Assembly: GCF_017656155.1 (NCBI RefSeq)
Contig: NZ_JACDOH010000001.1
Span: 248,001-312,000 of the forward strand
DNA from: Thermosyntropha sp.
GTDB lineage: Bacteria > Bacillota > Syntrophomonadia > Syntrophomonadales > Syntrophomonadaceae
DNA length: 64,000 bases
Direction of reading: 5' to 3'
Shown: positions 16,484-25,765 of the stretch, piece by piece
Layout: the number at the start of each line of letters is the position of its first letter
Numbering within the stretch: the stretch's first letter is position 1
Notes under the pieces: model-generated
The model's input: the letters and a program-made list of their open reading frames with translations, nothing else
Told to the model about the DNA's origin: nothing
Database searches by the model: none
Position numbers and translations under genes: made by a program

Positions 16484-16536
16484 TAACAACTTATGATTGC
16501 GGACAGGTTGTTATGCAAAAGAAAAAAGTTTATAAT
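16484..16536 (+). promoter_or_regulatory. promoter and candidate operator of the betaine-type ABC operon
   Basis: TTGTTA (16508-16513), 17 bases, TATAAT (16531-16536). The -35 box is part of the right arm of an inverted repeat, TAACAAC-N16-GTTGTTA (16484-16490 and 16507-16513). Two half-sites spaced well over one helical turn, overlapping the -35, fit a repressor with two DNA-binding heads, such as a GntR-RCK protein. Confidence 0.65.
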
Positions 16537-16588
16537 GATTTAGTGAACAAAAATAAATCTAACGAAATAGTTAAGGGGGATAGATTGT

Positions 16589-17656
16589 ATGATGGGTAAG
16601 ATGGTGGATGGTAGTAAAAAGATATTAAAAATGTTGAAGGTGTCTGGATTACTTATGCTTATGGCAATGATGGTTTTAGCCGGGATGGGCTGTGGGACAA
16701 CCGACAAGCCTGCTGGAGAAACTAAGCCTAAGATTATATTGGGAGATTACAGCTGGGATAGTGCTCTCGTACATAATCGGATTGCAGGTTTTATTATTGA
16801 AAAAGGCTATGGTTATCCCGTTGATTACACTTTTGGGGAAAGCATGATTATTTTGCAGGGGCTTGAAAGAGGCGATATAGATATATCTATGGAAACCTGG
16901 GTGGATAATATTAGAGAAGCTTATGCCAAGATGATAGCTTCCGGAAATGTTAAGGATTTGGGAGATAATTTCGCAGATGCCCGCCAAGGCTGGTATGTTC
17001 CGGCTTATGTCATAAAGGGTGATCCTGAGCGTGGAATAGAACCTATGGCACCTGATCTTAAAAAGGTAACGGATTTAGCAAAATATTGGGAGCTGTTTAA
17101 AGATCCTGAAGAACCCGGTAAGGGCCGTTTTTATAACAGCCCGGCCGGTTGGGTAGTTACTTCCATTAATGAAAAGAAAATGGAGGCTTACGGACTCAGC
17201 AAGTATTATAATGTTTTTTCATCAGGATCAGATGCAGCTTTAGCTACCTCAATTGCTTCAGCTTATGAGAAAGGAAAGCCGTGGTTAGGTTATTACTGGG
17301 AGCCTACCTGGATTATGGGTAAATATGACATGATAAAGCTGGAAGAACCTGTTTATGATGAAAAAGTTTGGGAAAAGGATTATGGATGTGATTTCCCGCC
17401 CAGTAAGGTTACCATAACTATAAACAGCGGATTAGAGGAGAAAGCACCTGAGGTAGTCGAGTTTCTTAAAAACTATGAAACAACTTTGAAACAGAATAAT
17501 GCTGTTTTGGCCTATATGCAGGACAATGGTGGCGGCAAAGAAGGTGCTGAAAAGGCAGCTCTCTGGTTTTTTGAGCAGTATCCGGATACCTGGAAAGCAT
17601 GGTTGCCGGCCGATGTTGCTGCAAAAGTGGAAAAAGCCTTAAAGGAGATGAAATAG
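16589..17656 (+). CDS. glycine betaine/quaternary amine ABC transporter, substrate-binding lipoprotein
   Basis: 355 aa lipoprotein. The N-terminal hydrophobic stretch ends in a lipobox with cysteine (VLAGMGCGTT). The OpuAC/ProX-type fold follows: LGDYSWDSALVHNRIAGFII, DISMETWVDNI and GYYWEPTW, with aromatic residues of the kind that cage quaternary ammonium groups. First gene of the importer operon; the ATPase starts two bases after its stop. Confidence 0.88.
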   Translation: MMGKMVDGSKKILKMLKVSGLLMLMAMMVLAGMGCGTTDKPAGETKPKIILGDYSWDSALVHNRIAGFIIEKGYGYPVDYTFGESMIILQGLERGDIDISMETWVDNIREAYAKMIASGNVKDLGDNFADARQGWYVPAYVIKGDPERGIEPMAPDLKKVTDLAKYWELFKDPEEPGKGRFYNSPAGWVVTSINEKKMEAYGLSKYYNVFSSGSDAALATSIASAYEKGKPWLGYYWEPTWIMGKYDMIKLEEPVYDEKVWEKDYGCDFPPSKVTITINSGLEEKAPEVVEFLKNYETTLKQNNAVLAYMQDNGGGKEGAEKAALWFFEQYPDTWKAWLPADVAAKVEKALKEMK

Positions 17657-17657
17657 G

Positions 17658-18512
17658 ATGGATGAATCAAAACATTTGGTGGAAGTAAAAAATTTATGGA
17701 AGGTTTTTGGAATAGATAATTTAACAGGTTGTAGTTTTACTTCTGAGGATGTAAGAATGATTGAAGAAAAAAAGGGAATTATTGCGGTAAGAGATGTTTC
17801 TTTCAGGATTAAGCGGGGGGAAGTATTTGTTGTTATGGGTTTGTCTGGCAGTGGTAAATCTACACTGGCCAGATGTTTATTGCGGTTGATTGAACCAAAT
17901 CACGGTGAGATAATGTTTGACGGTTTGGATATAACGAAGATGAAAAAGCAGGAACTTATTGAATTTAGAAGGCATAAGGTGGCTATGGTTTTTCAGCATT
18001 ATGGGCTATTGCCTCACCGGACGGTTTTAGAAAATGTGGCCTTCGGATTGAAGCTAAGAGGGGTTAAGAAAAATAAAAGAGAAGCTATCGCGCGAGAAGT
18101 CATTGCACGGGTGGGATTAACCGGCTGGGAAAGTCGTTATCCTCATAATTTGTCAGGTGGAATGCAGCAGCGAGTAGGGATTGCAAGGGCATTAGCCCAG
18201 GATGCAGACCTTCTGATAATGGATGAACCGTATAGCGGTTTGGATCCTTTGATCAGGAGAGAGATGCAGGATGAATTGATAAGATTGCAGAAGGAATTTA
18301 AAAAGACGGTTTTGTTTGTTACCCATGATCTTAATGAAGCCGTGCGGTTAGGGGATTGTATGGCAGTAATGCGCGCAGGAAAGATTGTTCAGATAGGCTC
18401 TCCTGAAGACGTAATTGCTAGACCGGCCAATGAATATGTGCAGAGATTTGTCGGGGACCATAATAGAATGCAAGAACTTTCAGCAGGAGCTTCTAAAATA
18501 GCTTCGGCCTAA
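17658..18512 (+). CDS. glycine betaine/quaternary amine ABC transporter, ATPase
   Basis: 284 aa. Walker A GLSGSGKST, Q-loop VFQHYGLLPHRTV, signature LSGGMQQRVGIARAL, Walker B LLIMDEPYSGLDP. The N-terminal VKNLWKVFG and IIAVRDVSFRIKRGEVFVVM are typical of OpuAA/ProV. It stops soon after the ABC domain and lacks the tandem CBS domains used by OpuA for ionic-strength or c-di-AMP sensing, so control probably rests on the adjacent BusR-like repressor. Confidence 0.9.
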   Translation: MDESKHLVEVKNLWKVFGIDNLTGCSFTSEDVRMIEEKKGIIAVRDVSFRIKRGEVFVVMGLSGSGKSTLARCLLRLIEPNHGEIMFDGLDITKMKKQELIEFRRHKVAMVFQHYGLLPHRTVLENVAFGLKLRGVKKNKREAIAREVIARVGLTGWESRYPHNLSGGMQQRVGIARALAQDADLLIMDEPYSGLDPLIRREMQDELIRLQKEFKKTVLFVTHDLNEAVRLGDCMAVMRAGKIVQIGSPEDVIARPANEYVQRFVGDHNRMQELSAGASKIASA

Positions 18513-18546
18513 GATGATAATGCAGGATACAGGGGGATTAAGCTTT

Positions 18547-19407
18547 ATGTTTCCGGAAAGTATGGAGTATCATATCAGCAGTCATATTGATGCATTTATA
18601 GCCTGGCTGAATGTAGCTGGAGAGGCGCAATTTGCTGCTATAAGCAAAGGCTTGCTGAGCATGATTTTAACTGTATACAATTTACTTGTATTTATACCTT
18701 GGTGGATTTGGATTGTGCTGGTAGCTTTAATTTACTGGTACTGCAGGCGGAAACTGGTTTCGAGTATAATTCTTGCTTTACTGTTGATGTCAGCAGGAAT
18801 ATTCGGTTACTGGTCAGCTGCAATGGAGACTTTAGCGGTAGTTATCGTAGCAGTTTTGCTTGCGGTTTTATTAGGTATTCCTCTGGGAATTTTGATGTCG
18901 CAAAAAGACAAGGTAGAAGTTGTTTTGACTCCCCTACTGGATGCGATGCAAACTTTGCCCAGTTTTGTTTATCTTATTCCGGTTTTAATGTTATTCGGCT
19001 TGGGAAAGGTGCCAGCAGTATTAGCTACCTTTATTTATGCCCTTCCTCCGGTAGTGCGACTTACCAATTTGGGAATCAGACAGGTTTCGGACAATCTGGT
19101 GGAGGTGGGAGAGGCGTTTGGAGCTAATCGCTGGCAGTTGATGAAGGAGATTTTACTGCCACTGTCTGTGCCTTCAATTTTGGCAGGGATAAATCAGACG
19201 ACGATGATGGCTTTAGCTATGGTCATAGTCTGCAGTATGATTGGAGCCGGAGGAGTAGGCTATGATGTTTTGATAGCCATCAACAGATTAGAAGTTGGAA
19301 AGGGCTTTGAAGCTGGTTTTGTGGTGGTGGCTCTGGCTATTATCATAGATCGCTTAACCCAGGGTATTGCTCAAAGGTGGCAAAATCCTGGAATGGCAAA
19401 AGAATAG
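18547..19407 (+). CDS. glycine betaine/quaternary amine ABC transporter, permease
   Basis: 286 aa, several membrane helices with the permease-ATPase coupling loop EVGEAFGANRWQLMKEILLPLSVPSILAGINQ. This is the OpuAB/ProW type. I prefer ATG 18547, preceded by AGGGGG; the frame stays open to an ATG at 18514 immediately after the ATPase stop, which lacks a binding site. Last gene of the operon. Confidence 0.88.
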   Translation: MFPESMEYHISSHIDAFIAWLNVAGEAQFAAISKGLLSMILTVYNLLVFIPWWIWIVLVALIYWYCRRKLVSSIILALLLMSAGIFGYWSAAMETLAVVIVAVLLAVLLGIPLGILMSQKDKVEVVLTPLLDAMQTLPSFVYLIPVLMLFGLGKVPAVLATFIYALPPVVRLTNLGIRQVSDNLVEVGEAFGANRWQLMKEILLPLSVPSILAGINQTTMMALAMVIVCSMIGAGGVGYDVLIAINRLEVGKGFEAGFVVVALAIIIDRLTQGIAQRWQNPGMAKE

Positions 19408-19414
19408 TATTTAA

Positions 19415-19443
19415 AGAGGCAGGTTTTTTAGCCTGCCTCTCTG
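19415..19443 (+). terminator. terminator of the betaine-type operon
   Basis: 9-bp perfect stem AGAGGCAGG/CCTGCCTCT with a T-rich loop; the tail is only moderately T-rich. Confidence 0.65.
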
Positions 19444-19510
19444 CTTGAAATGATAATGTAATCAGCTTTTATATTCAATTTTTGCTTGGCTTATTAGCTT
19501 CTGCTTAAAA

Positions 19511-19618
19511 TTATTCCAGCTTTTTTTCTCGGGTAGCTGCATCAAGCTGTTTCCCTGCTTTTCCTTCTTGTTCTTTTTCCACTGCCTGACGCAGGTTGGC
19601 AAGAGCCAATCCTTTTAA
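19511..19618 (-). pseudogene. possible 3' remnant of a minus-strand gene
   Basis: A 35-codon frame with no ATG reads LALANLRQAVEKEQEGKAGK and on to REKKLE before a TAA. The helical, Lys/Glu/Gln-rich composition looks coding, but no start or upstream part remains. Not assigned to a family. Confidence 0.3.
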
Positions 19619-19631
19619 TTATATTGATGCT

Positions 19632-20042
19632 TTACTTCCTTTGTAGCTCAAAAATTTCTTCCTTTTTATTCCACTCGATTCTAAGGTTTATATTGTCTCC
19701 AGAATTGTTGGGTATGAATCCTCCTTGGCTCGACGTATGTGAAGTAATACTTTTAGTTACTCTGTCCAGGTGACGTCTTCCACTGACGCTGTTTCCAGGC
19801 ATTTGATAAATGAAAAAAACTTCTCCGATATCGTCTGGATTTGAACCAATGTATTTTATTTCCATAAATTCTGATGCTTCATTCCCTTTTATAGTCATTA
19901 CCATCTTGGCCTTCCATTCATGCCCCTGGCCGACGAAAATTATCTGTTCATTATCAGTAGGGGATTTATAAATAATATATATAGATAAGATAAGGATAGC
20001 TACAGCTATTATTATCAACCAGAAAGAAGTCTGTTTTTTCAT
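19632..20042 (-). CDS. membrane-anchored protein of unknown function
   Basis: 136 aa from ATG 20042. One N-terminal membrane helix (FWLIIIAVAILILSIYIIYK) is followed by an extracytoplasmic domain with beta-type segments and no cysteine. Its upstream neighbour ends 11 bases before, so the two are probably one transcript. I do not recognise the family. The longer frame to 20084 overlaps that neighbour. Confidence 0.6.
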   Translation of the reverse strand: MKKQTSFWLIIIAVAILILSIYIIYKSPTDNEQIIFVGQGHEWKAKMVMTIKGNEASEFMEIKYIGSNPDDIGEVFFIYQMPGNSVSGRRHLDRVTKSITSHTSSQGGFIPNNSGDNINLRIEWNKKEEIFELQRK

Positions 20043-20052
20043 CAGTTTTTTT

Positions 20053-20808
20053 CTAGCCTCCAAAACTCCAGTCTTGTAAACCATAATCTTGTATTCTGAC
20101 TTCTAAAGTCCAAGGATTAGAAGTACCACGCTTTATTTCGATATATGTTCCACCCATTTGTCCCATAATAGGGGTTTGAACAATATATTCATTACTCCAA
20201 TAGGGGTTTAATGTATACCACTGTCCGGGAGTATCAATATTTCTGGAAGTAAAAGCAGTATTAAAAGGAGAGTTACCTATCGTTGTGCCGTTATAAGTTT
20301 CCCCAAAAGCTCTAGCATATACTTTTGTCGTAGTATATGTTACAGTATTATCCAACCTATCATATCTACCTTCCCATTTAGATATTCTATTAAAAGTCAT
20401 TCCATCTCTAGTCTGGCTTCCTGCAAAATATGCTCGCACATAAGCACGGGTTGTTATAGCGGGGTCAGTTCGATTTTTTTCGTCTGTGTATGAGTCTGTA
20501 GCAAAAACTGTGATTCGATAAATATTTTCAATTTGATTGGTTTGGAGGTTTAAAATATCTCTAAATTTTTCTTTGACAACATAACAATTAACTTTTTGCC
20601 CATTTACAAAAGCAGATATTTTTTCTCCTGTTGGTAATTCATTAAAGATTTGTGCATCTTTCAATATATTATCTAAATTATTGTCAAGATGATACTCTTT
20701 TAATATAATTTCTTTACCATACAAATCTTCTTCTAATCCAAAGGCTGAACAAGGATTAGAGTAAATAGCTATAAAACATATCAATAATCCAATTATTAAC
20801 TTCCTCAT
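20053..20808 (-). CDS. secreted protein of unknown function
   Basis: 251 aa with a signal peptide (about 1-22, IIGLLICFIAIYSNPCSAFG). The mature part has many Thr, Tyr, Asn and Arg residues (AITTRAYVRAYFAGSQTRDG, YTTTKVYARAFGETYNG), suggesting an extracellular beta-rich fold. No family recognised. GGGATGGG lies before the ATG. Likely co-transcribed with the membrane protein downstream. Confidence 0.65.
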   Translation of the reverse strand: MRKLIIGLLICFIAIYSNPCSAFGLEEDLYGKEIILKEYHLDNNLDNILKDAQIFNELPTGEKISAFVNGQKVNCYVVKEKFRDILNLQTNQIENIYRITVFATDSYTDEKNRTDPAITTRAYVRAYFAGSQTRDGMTFNRISKWEGRYDRLDNTVTYTTTKVYARAFGETYNGTTIGNSPFNTAFTSRNIDTPGQWYTLNPYWSNEYIVQTPIMGQMGGTYIEIKRGTSNPWTLEVRIQDYGLQDWSFGG

Positions 20809-21314
20809 ATTCCCATCCCTTTTACAGTAAAATAATGATTGTTTTTAATTCAGTTGCTTCTCAAGACAGGCAATTTATACCCCTCCTTTATTTGCCAAAT
20901 CTAGAAATATTATAAAATAAAATATAAAAAGAAAACAAGCTTAAATGAATTTTTGGTTGGAATTTATTCTTAGATTATATATTTTAAGAGATAGATGTTA
21001 GAAAAGATAACAATTTGAGTGTAAGAGAAAAGCTTTTAGTTAATTTTATATTGGGGTTATATATGAGAATTGGAAATAGAAAAATGACAGAAAATTTATC
21101 TAATGGCTAAATATAATTTTTGCAGTTTTAAAAGGCGGGTAATTTTCCCGCCTTTTAAGTTTTTCATAATTGCCTGTGCTAGATGCAGATCTTATACAAA
21201 AAGGCATATTGTTTCTAAATATGCAAAATTATAAAAAAATGGTACTGCAGGTTTATTAGGTTAACTAAATGAGACTTTTTCATATTAACTAACCCAAGAA
21301 ATATTGGAATTTTT
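20809..21314. other. gene-free interval upstream of the insertion sequence
   Basis: AT-rich. The only strong element is a hairpin AAAAGGCGGG/CCCGCCTTTT at 21130-21156 with flanking A and T tracts, which could terminate transcription in either direction. No coding frame is supported. Confidence 0.5.
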
Positions 21315-22665
21315 AAGGGGTAAAAAAAGGACTTCACCCCTTATCTTGCCGAATTTTATAGGTGACGAAACCCAAAATGCAAGGAGGCGAAGTCACTTAT
21401 GTATATTCGACAAGGCTGTGTTTTTTCCTTTGAGGATGCATTAAAAATTCAACCTCAATCTAGACTTGAAAAAATAATTAACACCCTTGACTATAAACCA
21501 GTTCTTGACAAATTTAACAGATCCGACAGTAAATCTGGTCCGAAACCATATCCGACTTATGCTATGCTAAATGCTCTAATTGCTATGCGTCTGGAGAACA
21601 TGAATAGTTTTAGCCAACTGGTCGAACGACTTAAGTATGATGGCTATTTACGTTACGTTTGTGGCTTTGAGGTTTTTGGAAAGACACCCAGTATAGCCTC
21701 TTTTAGCCGTTTTTACTCCAAGATCATAGAAGATGATTGCCTTAAAGTCTTGTTTTCATCAGTAGTTAACCAAGCCGAAGAAATGGGACTACTCGATCTT
21801 AGTGCTGTAGCCATTGACTCCAGTAAGGTTGAAGCCTATGAAAAGGCAGTACCCAACAAGAAGATTGCCAAGGATGGGAAATCAGCCAACTGGGGTATTA
21901 AGAGTGATACTAATGGTAACCCCATAAAATGGTTTGGTTATAAACTACATATCGTAACTGACGTAAAATCTGGGCTTCCTGTAGCTATTAAGGTAACACC
22001 AGCCAATGTTACTGATGCTAGTGTAGTTGAAGAGATTCTGGAACTAACTGCTGAGAATATACATTCCCGGATATGCTACTACCTGATGGATTCGGGTTAT
22101 GACCAAAACAATGTATATTCACTAATCAGAGATAAGTATCAGGCTCAAGCTATTATTGCACTCAACAATCGGAGTGCTAAACAGCCTAAAACAGGCTTGG
22201 ATTGGAACGGAACCCCCATCTGTTCTGCTGGTTACAGGATGGTATACTGGGGATCTTACAAAGGTGAAAACAAGTTCCGCTGTCCTCATGTCTTGGGTAA
22301 ATGTAATTGTCCTTTTGGTTCTGCCTGGTGTTCTGAAAGCAACTATGGAATGGTAGTAAAAACCCGAGTTAAGGACAATCCTCGCTTGTTTTGCACACCC
22401 CACCAGGGTACTGCTAAATGGCAAAAACTTTATAACTTGCGCACCTATTCGGAACGTTGCTTCAGCCGCTTTAAAGAAAACTTAGGCTTAGAAACCGGGT
22501 TAACCGTACGTAAGATTAAGAAAGTAGAAGCTCATGCTTATCTTTGTGCAATAACAATGATTGCGGCTGTAATATCAGTTAACCAGGAAAATAATATTAA
22601 GTCGTCAGCAGCATAGCATTTTATCAGGTTTTTAAAGAACTCTCCCTTCAAAGGGGGAAGTATGC
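21315..22665 (+). mobile_element. insertion sequence with DDE transposase (ends not defined)
   Basis: Contains the intact transposase gene at 21399-22616. A hairpin AAGGGGT/ACCCCTT (21315-21342) lies just before the gene. I could not find convincing terminal inverted repeats or a target-site duplication, so these limits are approximate. Confidence 0.55.
21399..22616 (+). CDS. transposase, IS4/IS5-group DDE type
   Basis: 405 aa, full length. The N-terminal DUF772-like region (KPYPTYAMLNALIAMRLENM, FSQLVERLKYDGYLRYVCGF) is followed by the DDE domain: first Asp in AVAIDSSKVEAY, second Asp in CYYLMDSGYD, and Glu in RTYSERCFSRFKENLGLE (YREK-like). An insertion of about 80 residues between the second Asp and the Glu contains a cysteine-rich part (CPHVLGKCNCPFGSAWC), possibly metal binding. 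AAGGAGG precedes the ATG. The exact IS family is uncertain. No frameshift is visible, so it may be active. Confidence 0.88.
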   Translation: MYIRQGCVFSFEDALKIQPQSRLEKIINTLDYKPVLDKFNRSDSKSGPKPYPTYAMLNALIAMRLENMNSFSQLVERLKYDGYLRYVCGFEVFGKTPSIASFSRFYSKIIEDDCLKVLFSSVVNQAEEMGLLDLSAVAIDSSKVEAYEKAVPNKKIAKDGKSANWGIKSDTNGNPIKWFGYKLHIVTDVKSGLPVAIKVTPANVTDASVVEEILELTAENIHSRICYYLMDSGYDQNNVYSLIRDKYQAQAIIALNNRSAKQPKTGLDWNGTPICSAGYRMVYWGSYKGENKFRCPHVLGKCNCPFGSAWCSESNYGMVVKTRVKDNPRLFCTPHQGTAKWQKLYNLRTYSERCFSRFKENLGLETGLTVRKIKKVEAHAYLCAITMIAAVISVNQENNIKSSAA

Positions 22666-22795
22666 CCAATTACTGTAATTGGTTATAATAGAATGTAATT
22701 TAACTGTTAAAATCGGCATTAACTGTTATATTGCAGTGATGCTATTACTCAATAGTTGCTTTTGCTATATTGATTTTTTGAGTTATGCAAAAGTC

Positions 22796-23374
22796 TCAAA
22801 TAGAAATTATTTCATTTTCCTTACAGCAGTTTTGATAATAACATACTCCCAACATGGGCCAGTAATCGGGATTATGGAATTCCCGGCTGTAAAAGCCTAT
22901 AAGACTGTCACATGGTTCTTTGCATTTTAACAGCAGCCCGTAGTTCCTGTAATGGCCGTTGTACCACTTTTGAACTATATTATGAGTCAGTTTCATCTTT
23001 ACCCATCCGAAGTATCCGGCGTCAATATCAACATGACCTACTGCCTGGGAATAATCAACCATAGGTTTATTATTCCAGGTAACGGTGTTTTCATCCCAGT
23101 ACTGCATTATTCTATAGGCGTAAAGCCTAGTGGTACAAGGGATTTCATTGCGATAGATCATTAGATATAATCTGGTTGAAATAAGTTCGCTATTGGGGGG
23201 AATTTGATTACATCCCAGGCTGCATAAATCAAATTTTATCAGGCTTTGATATTCATCGTTAGCCCCCTGGTATCTGTTAGTATAGAGATAAGGTACGTTG
23301 CCAAAGTTGGTATCCGGGTAGTATTGGGCAATATAAGCGTCTTTTTCAGGGGTAAAATATATCCGGGTAGGCAT
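22796..23374 (-). CDS. DNRLRE-domain protein
   Basis: 192 aa. The layout AYIAQYYPDTNFGNVPYLYT, then YQSLIKFDLCSL, NSELISTRLYLMI and YWDENTVTWNNKP is the DNRLRE pattern: a beta-sandwich module common in cell-surface and extracellular proteins. There is no signal peptide, and the C-terminus is cysteine-rich (YYQNCCKEN). AAGGAGGG precedes the ATG. It stands next to an insertion sequence. Function unknown; adhesive or carbohydrate-binding is the family expectation. Confidence 0.75.
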   Translation of the reverse strand: MPTRIYFTPEKDAYIAQYYPDTNFGNVPYLYTNRYQGANDEYQSLIKFDLCSLGCNQIPPNSELISTRLYLMIYRNEIPCTTRLYAYRIMQYWDENTVTWNNKPMVDYSQAVGHVDIDAGYFGWVKMKLTHNIVQKWYNGHYRNYGLLLKCKEPCDSLIGFYSREFHNPDYWPMLGVCYYQNCCKENEIISI

Positions 23375-23632
23375 GTTATCCCTCCTTTCCTTGATTTCAC
23401 TATATAATACTGGTGTTGTTGGAAAAGTGTTACTGAATAAGGGGGTTATTTGTAGAAAGGAATGGCTTTGCCAGGGCAGATAAATTTATTGTTTAATATA
23501 AAATAAGTATTTTATGGCTGGGCGCATTGTTTTTGCTGCTTATTTTCTTATTTTTTTATGGGTAATTTTTATATAATAATAAAGCAATCAGGCGTGGCCG
23601 AGAGATTATATTTGGAAAATGAGGAGGAGAAA

Positions 23633-25765
23633 ATGGAAGGTAAGATTTTAGCCCGGATAGCCGAGGAAACAGGGATTGATATAAGACAGATAAAAAATAC
23701 GGTTAAACTTTTGGATGATGATAATACAGTGCCTTTTATTGCCCGCTACCGCAAGGAGGTTACTGGTGGCCTGGATGAAACTGGGATACGCAGAATTCAG
23801 GAACTTTTGCGCCTGTACAGGAATTTGGAAGAAAGAAAAGCCGAAGTTATAAGGCTTATTGCAGAACAGGGTAAGCTTACTTTGGATATTGAGAAAAGCA
23901 TTGTTAATGCCCGCAATGTAACTGCGGTGGAAGATATATACAGGCCGTTCCGCCCGAAGAGAAAGACCAGGGCTTCTGCTGCACGGGAAAAAGGGTTGGA
24001 GGGCTTAGCCTTGTTTATAAGGTATGAAAAGGGAGATCCGGAAAAAGAAGCAGAGAAATATCTGTCGGAAAAGGTGGTGACAATAAAAGATGCCTTGAAA
24101 GGAGCTGTGGACATAATTGCGGAGGAAATAGCAGATGATGCGGATATAAGGGGCTATGTCAGGAATTATCTGCGAAAAACAGGGATTATGGTATGCCGGG
24201 CTGAAGATGAAGAAAAGGATTCGGTTTACCGCATGTATTATAATTACAGTGAACCGGTAGACAAAATACCACCTCATAGGATATTGGCTATAAATCGCGG
24301 AGAAAGGGAAGGATATATAAAGGTAGATGTTGAGGTTGATGTAGATAAAATGTTGAATCATATCAGGCAAAGTTATAGAGCGGTTTGCTTGGCTAATGAT
24401 GCTTATATGCAAAAGGCGGCAGAAGATGCATACAAACGTTTGATAGAGCCTTCAGTTATACGGGATATAAGAAATGAGCTTACTAAAAAGGCTGAGGAAC
24501 ATGCAGTTGAAATTTTTGCTCAAAATCTTAGACATTTACTCCTGCAGCCGCCGATAAAAGATAAGATGGTTTTGGGGGTAGACCCTGCCTATCGAACAGG
24601 ATGCAAGTGGGCGGTTGTGGACGAGACCGGCAGGCTTCTGGAAACAGGGGTGGTTTATCCTACTTTACCCCAACAGAAGGTGGCTGAAGCCAAGCAGGAG
24701 TTTATCCGTTTAGTAAGACAGTACAAGATAGATATAATCGCTATAGGAAATGGAACGGCTTCCCGGGAAACTGAACAGTTTGTGGCTGAGTTTATTCAGG
24801 AAAACAAGGAGTATAACCTGGCCTATATTATTGTTAATGAAGCAGGAGCCAGCGTATATTCTGCTTCTGAGCTGGCAAAAGAGGAATTCCCCGGACTTGA
24901 TGTGGCTGAAAGGAGCGCAGTATCTATCGCCCGCAGGCTGCAGGATCCTCTGGCTGAGCTGGTAAAAATCGAGCCTAGATCTATAGGGGTGGGACAATAT
25001 CAGCATGATGTGAATCCCAAATTTCTAGCGGAAAAGCTGACCTGGGTGGTAGAATCAGCTGTTAACTATGTAGGGGTAGATGTCAATACTGCTTCTGCTT
25101 CCCTCTTAAGCTATGTAGCAGGGATTAACAGCACAGTTGCTAACAATATAGTCAAATACCGGGAAGAAAACGGAAAATTTAAAAATCGTAAGGAACTGTT
25201 GAAAGTTCCACGGTTGGGAGCCAAAGCGTTCGAACAGTGTGCCGGGTTTTTGCGCATAGAAGGAGGAGATAACCCACTTGACGGGACAGCTATACATCCT
25301 GAATCATATGAGGCTGCTTTAAAGCTTCTAGATTATCTGGGAATGGGACTAAATGACCTGGGAAGCGAAGAACTTAAAGAAAAGATTAGGAAGCTTGATT
25401 TAGCGGAAACAGCTGGAAGGCTTGAAATAGGAGTTCCTACCTTGGAGGACATGATTGAAAATATGATAAAGCCTAAGCGCGATCCGCGGGAGGAGCTACC
25501 TCTGCCTATATTCAGACAGGATGTTCTATCTCTGGAAGATCTAAAGCCTGGGATGAGGCTTAAAGGTACAGTTACCAATGTGGTTGATTTTGGAGCTTTT
25601 ATTGATATAGGGGTAAAAAACAGCGGACTTGTTCATATTTCCGAATTATCACACCATTTTGTGCGTCATCCTATGGAAGTAGTGACGGTAGGAGACGTAG
25701 TTGAGGTGGAAGTTTTATCGGTGGATGCGGAGAAAGGGAGAATTGCTTTGAGTATGAGGATATAG
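23633..25765 (+). CDS. tex: Tex-family RNA-binding transcription accessory protein
   Basis: 710 aa, the usual Tex length. N-terminal helical region with TVPFIARYRKEVTGGLDE, YqgF-like nuclease fold (VLGVDPAYRTGCKWAVVD), helix-hairpin-helix part (NTASASLLSYVAGINSTVAN) and C-terminal S1 domain (GTVTNVVDFGAFIDIGVKNS). Tex associates with the transcription machinery and binds nucleic acid. ATG 23633 has GAGGAGG upstream; the longer frame to 23558 has no binding site. A broken copy of its S1 domain lies at 29291-29499. Confidence 0.93.
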   Translation: MEGKILARIAEETGIDIRQIKNTVKLLDDDNTVPFIARYRKEVTGGLDETGIRRIQELLRLYRNLEERKAEVIRLIAEQGKLTLDIEKSIVNARNVTAVEDIYRPFRPKRKTRASAAREKGLEGLALFIRYEKGDPEKEAEKYLSEKVVTIKDALKGAVDIIAEEIADDADIRGYVRNYLRKTGIMVCRAEDEEKDSVYRMYYNYSEPVDKIPPHRILAINRGEREGYIKVDVEVDVDKMLNHIRQSYRAVCLANDAYMQKAAEDAYKRLIEPSVIRDIRNELTKKAEEHAVEIFAQNLRHLLLQPPIKDKMVLGVDPAYRTGCKWAVVDETGRLLETGVVYPTLPQQKVAEAKQEFIRLVRQYKIDIIAIGNGTASRETEQFVAEFIQENKEYNLAYIIVNEAGASVYSASELAKEEFPGLDVAERSAVSIARRLQDPLAELVKIEPRSIGVGQYQHDVNPKFLAEKLTWVVESAVNYVGVDVNTASASLLSYVAGINSTVANNIVKYREENGKFKNRKELLKVPRLGAKAFEQCAGFLRIEGGDNPLDGTAIHPESYEAALKLLDYLGMGLNDLGSEELKEKIRKLDLAETAGRLEIGVPTLEDMIENMIKPKRDPREELPLPIFRQDVLSLEDLKPGMRLKGTVTNVVDFGAFIDIGVKNSGLVHISELSHHFVRHPMEVVTVGDVVEVEVLSVDAEKGRIALSMRI

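Noticed and set aside
21315-22665. Terminal inverted repeats and target duplication of the DDE insertion sequence
   Set aside because: Comparison of both flanks by eye gave no convincing match, so exact ends are not claimed.
22679-23164. Two plus-strand frames opposite the DNRLRE gene
   Set aside because: No ribosome binding site and no family resemblance. The opposite frame has a recognisable domain and AAGGAGGG.
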